From NCBI GenBank assembly GCA_933207985.1, contig OW240913.1:105366777-105430776 (forward strand): 64,000 bases of DNA, written 5' to 3'. The position numbers were made by a program, and so were the translations under genes. Within the stretch, counting starts at the first letter, position 1. Each line of letters opens with the position of its first letter. This stretch comes from Pelobates cultripes (taxonomy: Eukaryota > Chordata > Amphibia > Anura > Pelobatidae). The notes beneath the pieces are model-generated. The model searched no databases. It was not told where the DNA came from and saw only the letters and a list, made by a program, of their open reading frames with translations. Positions 10,840 through 21,890 of this stretch are shown in pieces.

Positions 10840-13285
10840 GTTTAAATCCGAATTTTTTAAAGTGCGATGTAACCACAGTATTTGACGGTTCTATTTGACT
10901 CTCAGATATGAAGTGCACGCCCCAAATTTACTTTTTAGCACCAAAAAAATATGCATTTCTAAAAGTGCGATGTAACCACAGTATTTGATGGTTCTATTTG
11001 ACTCTCAGATATGAAGTGCACCGCAGGCCGCAAATGTACTATTTAGCGCCCAAAAAATTTGAATTTTTCAAAGTGCTATGTAACCACAGTATTTGACGGT
11101 TCTATTTGACTCTCAGATATGAAGTGCACACCACAAATGTACTATTTAGCACCCAAAAAATATGAATTTTTAAAAGTGCGATGTAACCACAGTATTTGAC
11201 GGTTCTATTTGACTCTCAGATATGAAGTGCACCGCAGGCAGCAAATTTATTATTTAGCACCCAAAAAAATTTAATATTTTAAAGTGTGATGTAACCACAG
11301 TATTTGACGGTTCTGTTTGACTCTCAGATATGAAGTGCACCCCCCATAAATGTACTTTTAAGCACCACAAAAATGTGAATTTTTAAAAGTGCAATGTAAC
11401 CACAGTATTTGACGGTTCTATTTGACTCTCAGATATGAAGTGCACCACAGTCAGCAAATGTACTATTTAGCACCAAAAAAATTTGAATTTTTCAAAGTGC
11501 GATGTAACAACAGTATTTGACGGTTCTATTTGACTCTCAGATATGAAGTGCACACCCCAAATTTACTTTTTAGCACCCAAAAAAATTTGAATTTTTAAAA
11601 GTGCAATGTAACCACAGTATTTGACGGTTCTATTTGACTCTCAGATACGAAGTGCACCGCAGGCAGCAAATGTACTATTTAGCACCAAAAAAATTAGAAT
11701 TTTTAAAAGTGTGATGTAACCACAGTATTTGACGGTTCTATTTGACTCTCAGATACGAAGTGCACCACAGGCAGCAAATGTACTATTTAGCAAAAAAAAA
11801 AAATGTGAATTTTAAAAGTGCGATGTAACCACAGTATTTGATGGTTCTATTTAACTCTCAGATATGAAGTGCACCGCAGGCTGCAAATGTACTATTTAGC
11901 ACCAAAACAATGTGAAGTTTTCAAAGTGCGATGTAACCACAGTATTTGACAGTTCTATTTGACTCACAGATGTGAAGTGCACGCCCCAAATTTACTTTTT
12001 AGCACCAAAAAAAGTGAATTTTTAAAAGTGCGATGTAACCACAGTATTTGACAGTTCTATTTGACTCTCAGATATGAAGTGCACCGCAGGCAGCAAATGT
12101 ACTATTTAGCTCCCCAAAAAATAGAATTTTTAAAACTGCGATGTAACCACAGTATTTGACGGTTCTATTTGACTCTCAGATATGAAGTGCACACAACAAA
12201 TGTACTTTTTAGCACCCAAAAAATTTGAATTTTTCAAAGTGCGGTGTAACCACAGTATTTGACAGTTCTATTTGACTCACAGATATGAAGTGCACGCCCC
12301 AAATTTACTTTTTAGCACCAAAAAAAGTGAATTTTTAAAAGTGCGATGTAACCACAGTATTTGACGGTTCTATTTGACTCTCAGAGATGAAGTGCACTGC
12401 AGACAGCAAATGTACTATTTAGCACCACAAAAAATTTGAATTTTTAAAAGTGTAATGTAACCACAGTATTTGACTGTTCTATTTGACTCTCAGATACGAA
12501 GTGCACCGCAGGCAGCAAATGTACTTTTTAGCACCAAAAAAATTAGAATTTTTAAAAGTGCGATGTAACCACAGTATTTGACGGTTCTATTTGACTCTCA
12601 GGTACGAAGTGCACCGTAGGCAGCAAATGTACTATTTAGCACCAAAAAAATGTGAATTTTTCAAACTGCGATGTAACCACAGTATTTGACAGTTCTATTT
12701 GACTCACAGATACGTAGTGCACGCCCCAAATTTACTTTTTAGCACCAAAAAAAAAGTGAATTTTTAAAAGTGCGATGTAACCACAGTATTTAACAGTTCT
12801 ATTTGACTCTCAGATATGAAGTGCACCGCAGGCAGCAAATGTACTATTTAGCTCCAAAAAAATTAGAATTTTTCAAACTGCGATGTAACCACAGTATTTG
12901 ACGGTTCTATTTGACTCTCAGATATGAAGTGCATGCCACAAATGTACTTTTTAGCAGCCAAAAAATTTGCATTTTTAAAAGTGCGATGTAAACACAGTAT
13001 TTGACGGTTCTATTTGACTCTCGGATATGAAGAGCACGCTCCAAATTTACTTTTTAGCACCCAAAAAATATGCATTTCTAAAAGTGCGATGTAACCACAG
13101 TATTTGACGGTTCTATTTGACTCTCAGATATGAAGTGCTCCGCAGGCAGCAAATGTACTATTTAGCACCCAAAAAAATTGAATTTTTCAAAGTGCGATGT
13201 AACCACAGTATTTGACGGTTCTATTTGACTCTCAGATATGAAGTGCACGCCCCAAATTAACTTTTTAGCACCAAAAAAATGTGAC
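10840..13285. repeat. Tandem array of ~106-bp units (about 23 copies)
   Basis: Every unit contains GTAACCACAGTATTTGACGG followed by TTCTATTTGACTCTCAGAT. I counted 23 anchors from about 10868 to about 13197, giving a mean period near 106 bp. Two unit types are interspersed. One (about 103 bp) has GCCCCAAATTTACTTTTTAG. The other (about 108 bp) has CCGCAGGCAGCAAATGTACT. Divergence between units is low and mostly substitutions and A-run length changes. The array lies between the hAT transposase start and the presumed 5' end of the element. Confidence 0.93.
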
Positions 13286-13389
13286 TTTGGATTTAAGTAA
13301 TGTGCCTGGCACACATGCAGTTGCAAATGCCCACCTAACAAACAGACTGATTGCTTATTTCTCTGTGGCACTGGGCTCAGGACAAGGTA

Positions 13390-13840
13390 CAAAAATATAG
13401 AAAATACAATCTACAAAGAAGAATAAACAAGAAAGTATATAGTGCAATAAATTAAAACACCAGATTGTGCGCTGATAAGGTTGCACTCACAAGATGAGAG
13501 GACAGTATGAGCATATAACGATCTTGGAACTTGACGGACAAAAGTAATCTTCTGCTTCACCTTTAAAAAGGGAGAGACACACAGACCATAGTGCACCAGT
13601 ATAATAAGAAAAAAATGTATTTATTAAATTGCACTCACACAATAAAAGTTGTAATCCAGCTCGTCACAATACTCGGGGAATCACGGTGCCGGCATCCCTC
13701 TTCCCTTAAACAAGTACTGACACAAATAATAAAAACAAAAAATAATATAAATGAATATAAATAGCACAGTGCTGTCGTGGTCCCTCCGCCCTACGCGTTT
13801 CGTCTCGAACCGAGACTTCCTCAGGGGAAAATGTAAACAA
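13390..13840 (-). mobile_element. Penelope-type terminal fragment
   Basis: No protein is encoded. The right end has a hammerhead-like motif on the minus strand. The body has the short-tract composition (TGCACTCACACAATAAAAG, AGTGCAATAAATTAAAACAC) that I associate with pLTR regions of frog Penelope-like elements. The boundary with the hAT 5' region is not precise. Confidence 0.5.
13793..13825 (-). ncRNA. Hammerhead-like ribozyme motif, intact core
   Basis: The minus strand reads CTGAGGA-A-GTCTC-GGTTC-GAGAC-GAAAC-GCGT. All invariant core positions of CUGANGA and GAAA are present, since the seventh core base may vary. Helix II is five perfect pairs. Helix III would be formed by the self-complementary ACGCGT, which in related elements is thought to act through dimers. 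One extra A sits before helix II. Confidence 0.6.
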
Positions 13841-14762
13841 TTGTGGCAGGCTTATGCAATGTATGATCATATAATGTAACTAAACCCCCATTATTTTTGC
13901 CTAGATTAGGTGTTTTTAAAAAAACTAATAAAATCTTTCAACATTGAAGTTGCTGTTTAGTGGATAGGTGAGTGCGCTGGATCTTGTGTTTTGTGTTTTA
14001 TATATACGTATGTGTATATATATGTATATATATATATATCATTTTTTTAAAATATTTTTATTTATATATAGGTATATATGTAGTGATATATACGTATATA
14101 TTTATGTATATAGATATATATATTACTTCGTTCTACATGTATTTTGATATAAATATATCTATATTAATATCACAATACAGTTAGAATGAAATAACATACA
14201 TCTATATATTTTTAATTTTTTTAATTTTATTTTTTAACGTATTTACATATATTTTTTTATATTATATATAAATATATATATAACAATAATTATGTATATA
14301 TTTAATCAGTATCAGTCTACGTGTAATTTGATATTAATATATATATATAATTATATATATATTAATAGTAAAATACACCTAGACAGTATATGTGTGTGTA
14401 TGTGTATGTGTATATATATACTTAGATCATATATGTAATATATATATGATCTAAGTATATAATTTTTTTTTTTACACTTTATTAATTTTATTTTATTTTA
14501 TTTCCAGCCAGCAGGGGGAGTACCTGTCATTAAAGGCAGTCCCCCTGCTGGCAATACAGCAGGCAGCTAACCCGGCCATGTGATTGTGAGGTCCTGGCAA
14601 GGACCTCACTCTCACATGGCCGGGGGGGCTGCCATGAGGTCGGACGTGCCGCGGCGACCGGGTAAGTAACAAAAAACCGGAGGGCGTACTATTAGGCCGG
14701 GCGGCGTTTAGAGACGCCTAAAATAGGACGTAATAGTACGCCCTCCGGTGTTAAGGGGTTAA
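13841..14762. mobile_element. Hairpin-rich non-coding element, copy A
   Basis: The first ~150 bp (13841-13990) recur at 42178-42330 with high identity. A long AT-rich middle (about 13990-14490) is followed by three GC-rich hairpins and the end TTAAGGGGTTAA (14751-14762). That end is shared with several frog MITE families. No coding sequence is present. The superfamily is unknown to me. Confidence 0.55.
14509..14748. repeat. Three consecutive GC-rich inverted repeats
   Basis: Hairpin 1 pairs CCAGCAGGGGGA with TCCCCCTGCTGG (14509-14553, one mismatch). Hairpin 2 pairs CCCGGCCATGTGA...GAGGTCCT with AGGACCTC...TCACATGGCCGGG (14571-14623). Hairpin 3 pairs CCGGAGGGCGTACTATTA (14677-14694) with its exact complement at 14731-14748. 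Confidence 0.88.
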
Positions 14763-15246
14763 GTTAAAAAAGTACTTTATTAAACAGTTATTAAAATTGT
14801 AATAAAAATAATAATAACAATAATAATACCAGCACACAAGCATTTCACCATGGCTTTGTCAAAAGTGAATAATTTACACATCACAATTTTGGCTTTTAAA
14901 GGGTGCAGTGTCCAATTAGTGCATTCAGATGTTTAGTTGAACTGTTTCGCACCGGCGTTGCACTGTAAATGACGTTGTGTTCGTCCATATTACTTGGCTC
15001 ATGCAGATGATGCTGGTAAGTATCGTCCATCATTTGGAAGTGATGTTGACGGAAGTCAGCAAACCGCCATATTGGATTAGGCGGCCAACCATAAGAAACC
15101 TATATAAAGCATGGGAAAAAATAAAAAATGCTTTTTGTAGCACAGTGAAGTTTGGTTAGAATGTATACAGGGACAATGTCTCAGTTGAGGATATCTTGCG
15201 CTCTATACATATAGAAATAATATCTCAAATAAATATAGTGATTAAA

Positions 15247-16012
15247 CTAAGAATTAGATAAAAGATATATAGAAAAATGTATAAATAGTGAGTGCAGGGT
15301 ATACCAAACTAAGATATAAGCATGTGGAATAATCGTATATATTGATTTCACATCACATGTGATCAAAACCCAGTTCTCATTCCAAACTAGATGACCTAAT
15401 TTATTCAGGAAGTCTATTGTATCTTTTATATACGATTTACTCATTTTAACATAAGGCTGTAGCATAATATCTATATACAAAGATAGATTGGATAGGATAG
15501 ACCCAATGCCAGAGACATTGGGTTTTGCTGGAGGATTGCTTATACTTTTGTGTATCTTTGGCAGGAAATATATCACAGGAGTTCTGGGATGTTGTACATT
15601 TAAATATGTGAACTCCTGTGTGCTTAAAATGCCCTTTAACTTCCCTTTATCTAAAAGTTTGGTAAGTGCAAATGTGTTTTCTCAGGAAGGATCTTTATTC
15701 AAATTTGTTGATGTCTATAAATGCGTGAATACCATTGTATGTTTTTGTAGGTGCAAATTGTAGTCCTTTTTAAAGTACACTTGTCTGTATATTTGTTAAG
15801 TGTTTTCATGACAAATTGAAAATACCTTTCTGATTATCTTTTCCATTTTCATTTAGAATCTGTCTAACCTCTCTTTTTTTTGTTGTTGTGTCTTCAGTCT
15901 GACCTTCTCCCTTAGGGACCTTCTCAGACTCATTATTGGAGTGAGTGATAGGTGATTCATATGTCTCCCCTTGTTTGAGGGAATTTCTCAAAAAGATGCC
16001 AGTCCCTCCCAA
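15247..16012 (-). pseudogene. Penelope-like reverse transcriptase, partial
   Basis: The minus-strand product contains YFLPKIHKS...NPPAKPNVSGIGS, then SNLSLYID and LQPYV, then SYIKDTIDFLNKL and ITCDVKSIYTIIPH. These are the N-terminal fingers blocks and the first catalytic block (Asp in TCDVKSIYT, about 15335-15360) of Penelope reverse transcriptases. The upstream piece (15806-16012) is in another frame and resembles the region before the RT. The palm motif with the catalytic Asp pair and the GIY-YIG endonuclease are absent, so it is a 3'-truncated relic. Confidence 0.85.
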
Positions 16013-16118
16013 CCCAGAAAAAAGTTAAACTGAACATCTGAATGCATTAATTGTGCCCTTTACAAAAACAAAATACACTGCGCCCTTTAAAAAAACAACA
16101 TTTTGATGTTTATCATTC

Positions 16119-16145
16119 ACTTTTGACAAAGCCATGGTGAAACGC
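16119..16145 (+). ncRNA. Eroded hammerhead-like motif
   Basis: The order TTGACAA - AAGCC/GGT stem - GAAACGC resembles CUGANGA - helix II - GAAA but has two or more core changes. An inverted copy lies at 14840-14868. It is probably a dead ribozyme. Confidence 0.35.
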
Positions 16146-16182
16146 AATAAGTGAGGACCAAGTACTAAGGACTGTACAATAG

Positions 16183-16358
16183 GGAACAGTCCCTATTCTG
16201 CTCTGTGTCAGTGTGTATCAGGGATCCTGAGGATAGGTGTCAATCCATATCTGCCAAGTGACCCTATGTAGGGGGAACAGTCCCTATTCTGCTCTGTGTC
16301 AGTGTGTATCAGGGATCCTGAGGATAGGTGTCAATCCATATCTGCCAAGTGACCCTAT
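16183..16358. repeat. 91-bp tandem duplication
   Basis: The segment beginning GGAACAGTCCCTATTCTGCT at 16183 is repeated from 16274 with essentially no changes across about 85 bases. Confidence 0.93.
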
Positions 16359-16499
16359 TATAAACATTTCCCAATATTATTTTAAATATTATAACAATTT
16401 TAATTACTATTTAATAAAGTACTTTTTATTTATTTTTTCAATTTTCAATTGTAATATAAAAATAAATAATAACATACACATACAGCAAAAATAGGCAAA

Positions 16500-19205
16500 A
16501 CATCATATAAAATCATATATCCTAGAGAGAAATGTGTAGACACAAATAGAAATCCATACTCTATAATGAATTACAATATTTTACGAAACATACTACCATC
16601 TGCATATTCTGCAAGTGCCTACATAAATAAAGTTCAATATAGACTCAGTTGAGCACAATGCAAAAATATATGGATAAAAATCATATTAAGTAATCTGGTA
16701 CGGCACTGTAATTCCAATATAGTAACTATCTTTCTCATGAACACATGAAATAAACTTAGAATTCTATAATAAAAAAAAATAAAAAATAAAATGAATTATA
16801 AAAATTTGTCAGGAATATCTTGCAATGCTTGATAAGAAGCATGCAACTGTAATAATTGTAATAATCCCTCGTCACCCATTACAAATCCATCAACTGATGG
16901 GGGTTCAACATCCCTTGCTCTAAGAAGCACACCTCACTAGTGCTTGACCACTTTAATCCAGCACAATTTCTCTCAGTAGTTATATTGTTATTCAGCCCCT
17001 TATTTCAATGTTGATGGGTTATAGGTTGGGGGCTTGGGGGACAAGCAGATGCTGAGGGCATTCCTTAAAGTGCAATCTTCCTCAAAGTGCTAATTTTTCC
17101 AACTGTCCCATCTTTAATGAAAATAATCTATATTATCAGAACGTTTATAAGAGATAGCCTCCAGCTCTTTTGTATTAGAAACTTTAGCAATTACTTTTGC
17201 CACATCAGGAACTTGTTTGCTTTTCCACAATGCAGCAATGCATATTTTAGCTGCTATGAATATATAGATTTATGTTCGGGGATTCCCCAAGGAAGTATAT
17301 GCAAAAGGTAAATAGCCAGTAGTAGTGGTATTTCACACCCAGTCCCCTCTTTAATAAAACTTTTAATTGAATTTCAGCAAGCAGTGAGATATGTGCAACC
17401 CCAAAAAACATGGCTTATAGAGCCCACCTCCATATTACATCTCCAGCATGCTGATGTTATCCCTGCATACATATTAGAGAGGCATTGGGGCGTTAAGTAT
17501 TACCACATCCAAATTTTATTCGTAGCTTCTATGTGATCAAGACAATGCATAGATTTTTTTTGTTACTCTCATTGCTAGTTGCCACTGAGGCAACTGGGTC
17601 AATAATACAATTCTATTCCTTTTCCCATTTAACTATGTAAGGTAGTTTAATGGGCCTATCTGCCTCTATCAAGCTTTTGTAGCAGAATGATAAAAGTTTC
17701 GTCTGTTTCAATTTCCCCATACAAAATTTCCCAAAGCCACGTATCTCCTCCTCTGTTATCATTTTCACCTTTCTTTGTATAAGAATGTGTTCCACTCTCA
17801 GGAAGGTGAAAATGTATTTGCTATTAAGTCCATATTCTATCTGTATATCACCAACAGATCTCAAACCATTGAAATCATACAGTTGGAATATTTGTTTAAT
17901 GCCCTTCTCTTCCCGCTTTTGCAAAAATAAATATTCTGAACAATAAGATAGGCTCCTTATAGGAGCATACAACACAAATTTTATTTTTTCATCAATTTTG
18001 GTACCCATTCATTCCACATTTGTATAGAAAGACAAGTCGTAGCTAACGGCTTAAACCCCATAGGTTGTTCCCGCTTCGTCACCCATTACAAATCCATCAA
18101 CTGATGGGGGTTCAACATCCCTTGCTCTATTTTAAACCATAATGAACTGCCTTTATAAGCCAGCCATTTGTGGCAAAACTGACGCCACATCATATTTATA
18201 AAGATTAGGAGCTCCTAATCCACCCTCCGTCACCCCATAGCACATCAATGTAAATGAGACCCTAGGTGTTTTTTTTTTCAAAATGTGTTCATTAATTAAC
18301 TTCTGAAATCTATTTAGAATTAGTTTGGGAATTAATATAGGTGTTGTGCAAAATAAAACAAAATTTTAGGCAGTAAAATCATCTTCACAGAATTTTTAAG
18401 GCCTAATCAAGAAGTCCCACACACACTTTCAATAATCTGAAGTTTTTTGAATTTCAGATAGTAAGCTGCCAAAATTGGCTTCTGCCATCTTTTGTTTGGA
18501 AGTTGCCAATTGAATACCCAGATACGTAAGTGTGTCCCTTCTCCATTCAAATGGGTATAATGCCCCTAATTGTTCCTTAATATTTCTTGGTAAATATACA
18601 GACAAAACTTGAGTTTTAACTACATTATTTTTGCAAAAAAAACCATCCCCGTATTGTTTAAGTAATTCCATTATTGCTTGCTGTAAACTAAGAGGCTGTG
18701 TAATAAGGAGGAGGACATTGTCTGCAAACAAATTTTTTGAGGAACAATTTGTGTTTCCAAAACTTTTACTGCATGGTGTTGCTTTAAATGTTGAATGAAT
18801 TGTTCCAAAGCTAAAATAAAATTAAGGGCGAGAGAGGGCATCTCTGCCTCGATTCATTTGTTATAAAGAATGTACGTGACATAAACCCTGTTAGTAATAT
18901 TTTTGCAGTCGGAATCGAGTATAGTGATAAAACTCCCTTCCTAAGTCTAGTTGGTATTTAAAATGTTTCCAACACCAAGGCCATGTACCGCCAATGTAGG
19001 CTGTCAAAGGCCTTTTCGGCATCAAGGGCTAGTATCAATCCTTGTCTCTCCTCTCTTTTCATGATTTCTATTAAGTCTAAAAACCTCCTAGTATCATCCC
19101 ATGCCTGTCTACCTGGAAAATAACCTAATAATAAAGGTTTTATCTTTTGGGCCATAACTTTGGCAAATAGCTTTGTATCTGCATTGAGCAGATTAAAGTA
19201 CTTTT
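16500..19205 (-). pseudogene. L1-type LINE ORF2, 5'-truncated and decayed
   Basis: Reading on the minus strand, GRQAWDDTRRFLDLIEIMKR and then LILALDAEKAFDSLHWRYM (about 19000-19100) give the reverse transcriptase motif A. FADNVLLLITQPL (about 18690-18731) is the palm motif C with the second Asp changed to Asn. YLGIQLATSKQKM (about 18500-18540) follows as in L1-group LINEs. A C-terminal part with the pattern RKWLAYKG is near 18150-18180. Multiple frameshifts and the D-to-N change make it inactive. The element is lost upstream of 19205, the usual 5' truncation of LINEs. The 3' end is near 16500. Confidence 0.82.
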
Positions 19206-19269
19206 TTAACTTAATATATTCAGTCCCTGGAATCTTATTATTATGTTTTAACTAGCTACCTGGACAACC

Positions 19270-19985
19270 AGCATATCCATAGGTGGGGATTATTCCATCA
19301 AGCCTGTTCATACTAAATCAGGTCCATGCTCTGGGTATTGTAAGTAGGATACTTACCTATATATTGTCACACTGCTTAACTGTTTTACAGTATTGGAGTT
19401 TCCTGTTTATGGCTTTTTGCATATACCCCTTTATTGTTGCCAAGACTCCTGCGTTTCACCATTATAGCCACAGGTGGGAATTATACTGTCTAAGCCTACA
19501 GAATTAGAGCTATATTAACTTTATAAAGTGAGAGTGTTCCTTTGGCATTTCTTTTTTAATCGCAATATATATTATACTGTATTGCATCATAATATTTCTC
19601 TGTTTTTTTCTGTTTTGTTACACCCTACAAATACTCCTTCTACTGGTTGTTTTTATATAATTTTTTATTGTTCCTAAGCGCAGTTCACCACCTATTGTGT
19701 TTATTAAAGTGCATGGTGCTTAATGAGAAAAAAAGCTTTGCCACTACAGGTCCACAGATCTGGGATCCCTAAGAGGAAGACTTAGCGCTGAAACGCCGGG
19801 GTTTGTAAGTCTCCAGTTCTAGGGTTAGTATACTCTTTGTTTCCTTACCTTTTGGATTTATATAGCGAGCACTTTAGTGTCTGGGTAAATGTTGTTTTTT
19901 ATATGGTGTGTCTTTTTGTATGCTTGTGTTTTATATTCTGTGTATTTCTTGTTATTTAAATAAAGACCTTTTCTATGCAATATTT
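19270..19985 (+). mobile_element. Retroelement end with hammerhead-like motif
   Basis: No coding sequence is recognised. Two imperfect copies of a module (CCATAGGTGGGGATTATTCC at 19278 and CCACAGGTGGGAATTATACT near 19468) lie ~190 bp apart. A degenerate core (AAGAGGAAGACTTAGCGCTG followed by AAACGC) lies at 19768-19796. The layout resembles the Penelope-type ends elsewhere in this window. Confidence 0.4.
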
Positions 19986-20320
19986 TAAAGTGCGTTTTGA
20001 GTTCATTTATTCTATATAACATCTAATGCCATCTCACTATCCACTCACAATACACCTGTCACTTTCAGATCTTCACTTCTCAGAGTCTAAGCAGCAGCAA
20101 TAGCATAGTCTCTGCCATGATCCTTCTTGGATAGGTAAGATATTGGAATGCACTCCAGGGACGGAAGATGCATAGAAAGCACACAATGGAATAAAGGGAT
20201 GAAGAGACATAGGGTCATAGTGGGAAAAAGAGAAACTAATGGGTAGCAAAAATTGAAGGACACACACAGGGTAAGAGTAAAGAGGCTCTAAGGAGTGGAA
20301 TGGGAGAAATTAGTGGGGAG

Positions 20321-20530
20321 CCTTCTGATTGAGACACACAAGTGGAGTGACGATGGATTGAGAGAGAGAGAAAAGAGAAGAATGGGAGAGGCCAGGGAAA
20401 AAGACACTTAAATGGGAAGTAACCTTCTGGTTGAGACACACAAGTGGAGTGACGATGGATTGAGAGAGAGAGAGAAGAGAAGAATGTTAAAGGACAGGGA
20501 AAGAGACACTTAAATGGGAAGAGATGGGAG
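20321..20530. repeat. ~104-bp tandem duplication with GA tracts
   Basis: A unit containing CTTCTG(A/G)TTGAGACACACA, AGTGGAGTGACGATGGATTG and a GAGAGAGAG tract occurs twice in a row, at 20321 and 20425. Confidence 0.85.
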
Positions 20531-21890
20531 GCACAAGTGAGGGAAATTAAGAGTGAAGTCTAGACACTGCAAACATGCTTTCAGTATCAAACATGTGCAA
20601 ACAAATCTATACACCAACTTTCAATTTGTAGCACTAAAATAGTTATTCATGATGCAGCCATACCAGCATTACTTCAGAGAATTAGAATGAGAATCCTGCT
20701 ATATTGTGTGCAAACATTTTTGATGAACGAGGAAGAAAAATGATCTCAATTAGAAGGTTCAGAGTTTGGAAGCTAGGTAAACAGCAACTGTCATTCAGTC
20801 ATCCCCAACACAGAATGCCAGTAGATTTACAATATGAGTTTTGTGGGTTGCTATATATCCTCTTAATAGTCTACTAGTAATTTACACTGTATACATCTAC
20901 ATGCTTGTATATTAGACAGTTCTACATTTCTTTTAAATGTTTCTGTAACGTTCATCAATGCATGTCTTTAATTACTGCCCAAAGCTCTAATTTCCCCAAA
21001 AAATTAATAGAAACTACAACAGTGGTAAACTGAAGGAGATGAATGTTTCCTATTAAATGAGAAAAACCTTAGGGTTAGAACATGACATGAATGTAACATT
21101 TTGCAATCACATTTTGTCCTACTTAGCTCTAACCCATAAGTGATCTTGAAGTCATTTTTCCGAAATGTTACTTTTAATTAACAGAAGTTTATGTTTAAAA
21201 AGATTCAGCTATTGACACCCTCAGACACATTTCAAACTATTTAATAGACATTTATGTAGTTAATTGGGCTGGAAAAAGTCAAATCTATAACATTCAGCCT
21301 TTTGTCCGATTTTCGAGAATAACTGTGTAACACTGCCTGTTGTAATTAATTTAATTTATTTTTATAATATACAGTTCTGCTGTATAATTTTTAATTTTTT
21401 TATTTTTTTATTTTGTGTTAGGTCGATGATTGGAAGTTTGCTTAAAAGGTTAACTTATAAGAATTTTGAGTATATATAAAAACATTTCACAAGCAGAATT
21501 CAAAGCATTATGGCCCCATTTCATCTTTCAGTGGGTGTAAGGATCAATAGAAACATTTAGTGGTATGGGTCACTATTGACATGGAGAAGCTTTATCATCA
21601 TATGATACTTCTTAATTTCATTCAAATAGACATCAGATGCTGGAATTATGCACACATCTCCTTGCTTTGGAGAATTTTTGCCTAGGGTCCTCTGTCTATT
21701 TCAGACAATGCAAATTAACCTACCATGAGCCTTCTTTAAATCTTTGAGGTCATCAGTGATCTCATACAGGTGAAGAGCTAAGCCCTTCCCAAATTTATAA
21801 ATATTTCTAAGATACTACATTACAGAACTTCTTAGAATGACAAGTTTCAGCCTCTGTAAAGCTTTGACCCAAATTAGATCAGTTGTGTTC
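20531..21890. other. Unannotated DNA
   Basis: No supported gene or RNA. The right part (from about 21520) may be the most decayed portion of the LINE that becomes recognisable near 21900. Confidence 0.4.

Larger units (their letters stand above)
14824..16145 (-). mobile_element. Penelope-like element fragment
   Basis: A piece of Penelope-type reverse transcriptase on the minus strand (15247-16012) is enclosed by inverted terminal motifs: TTCACCATGGCTTTGTCAAA at the left (from 14843) and its complement TTTGACAAAGCCATGGTGAA at the right (16123-16142). Both look like eroded hammerhead cores. Penelope-like elements often have such rearranged, inverted ends. It is truncated and inactive. Confidence 0.75.

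Noticed and set aside
10840..13285. CRISPR-like array
   Set aside because: The unit is a ~106-bp satellite without short conserved repeats and unique spacers, and the genome is clearly eukaryotic.
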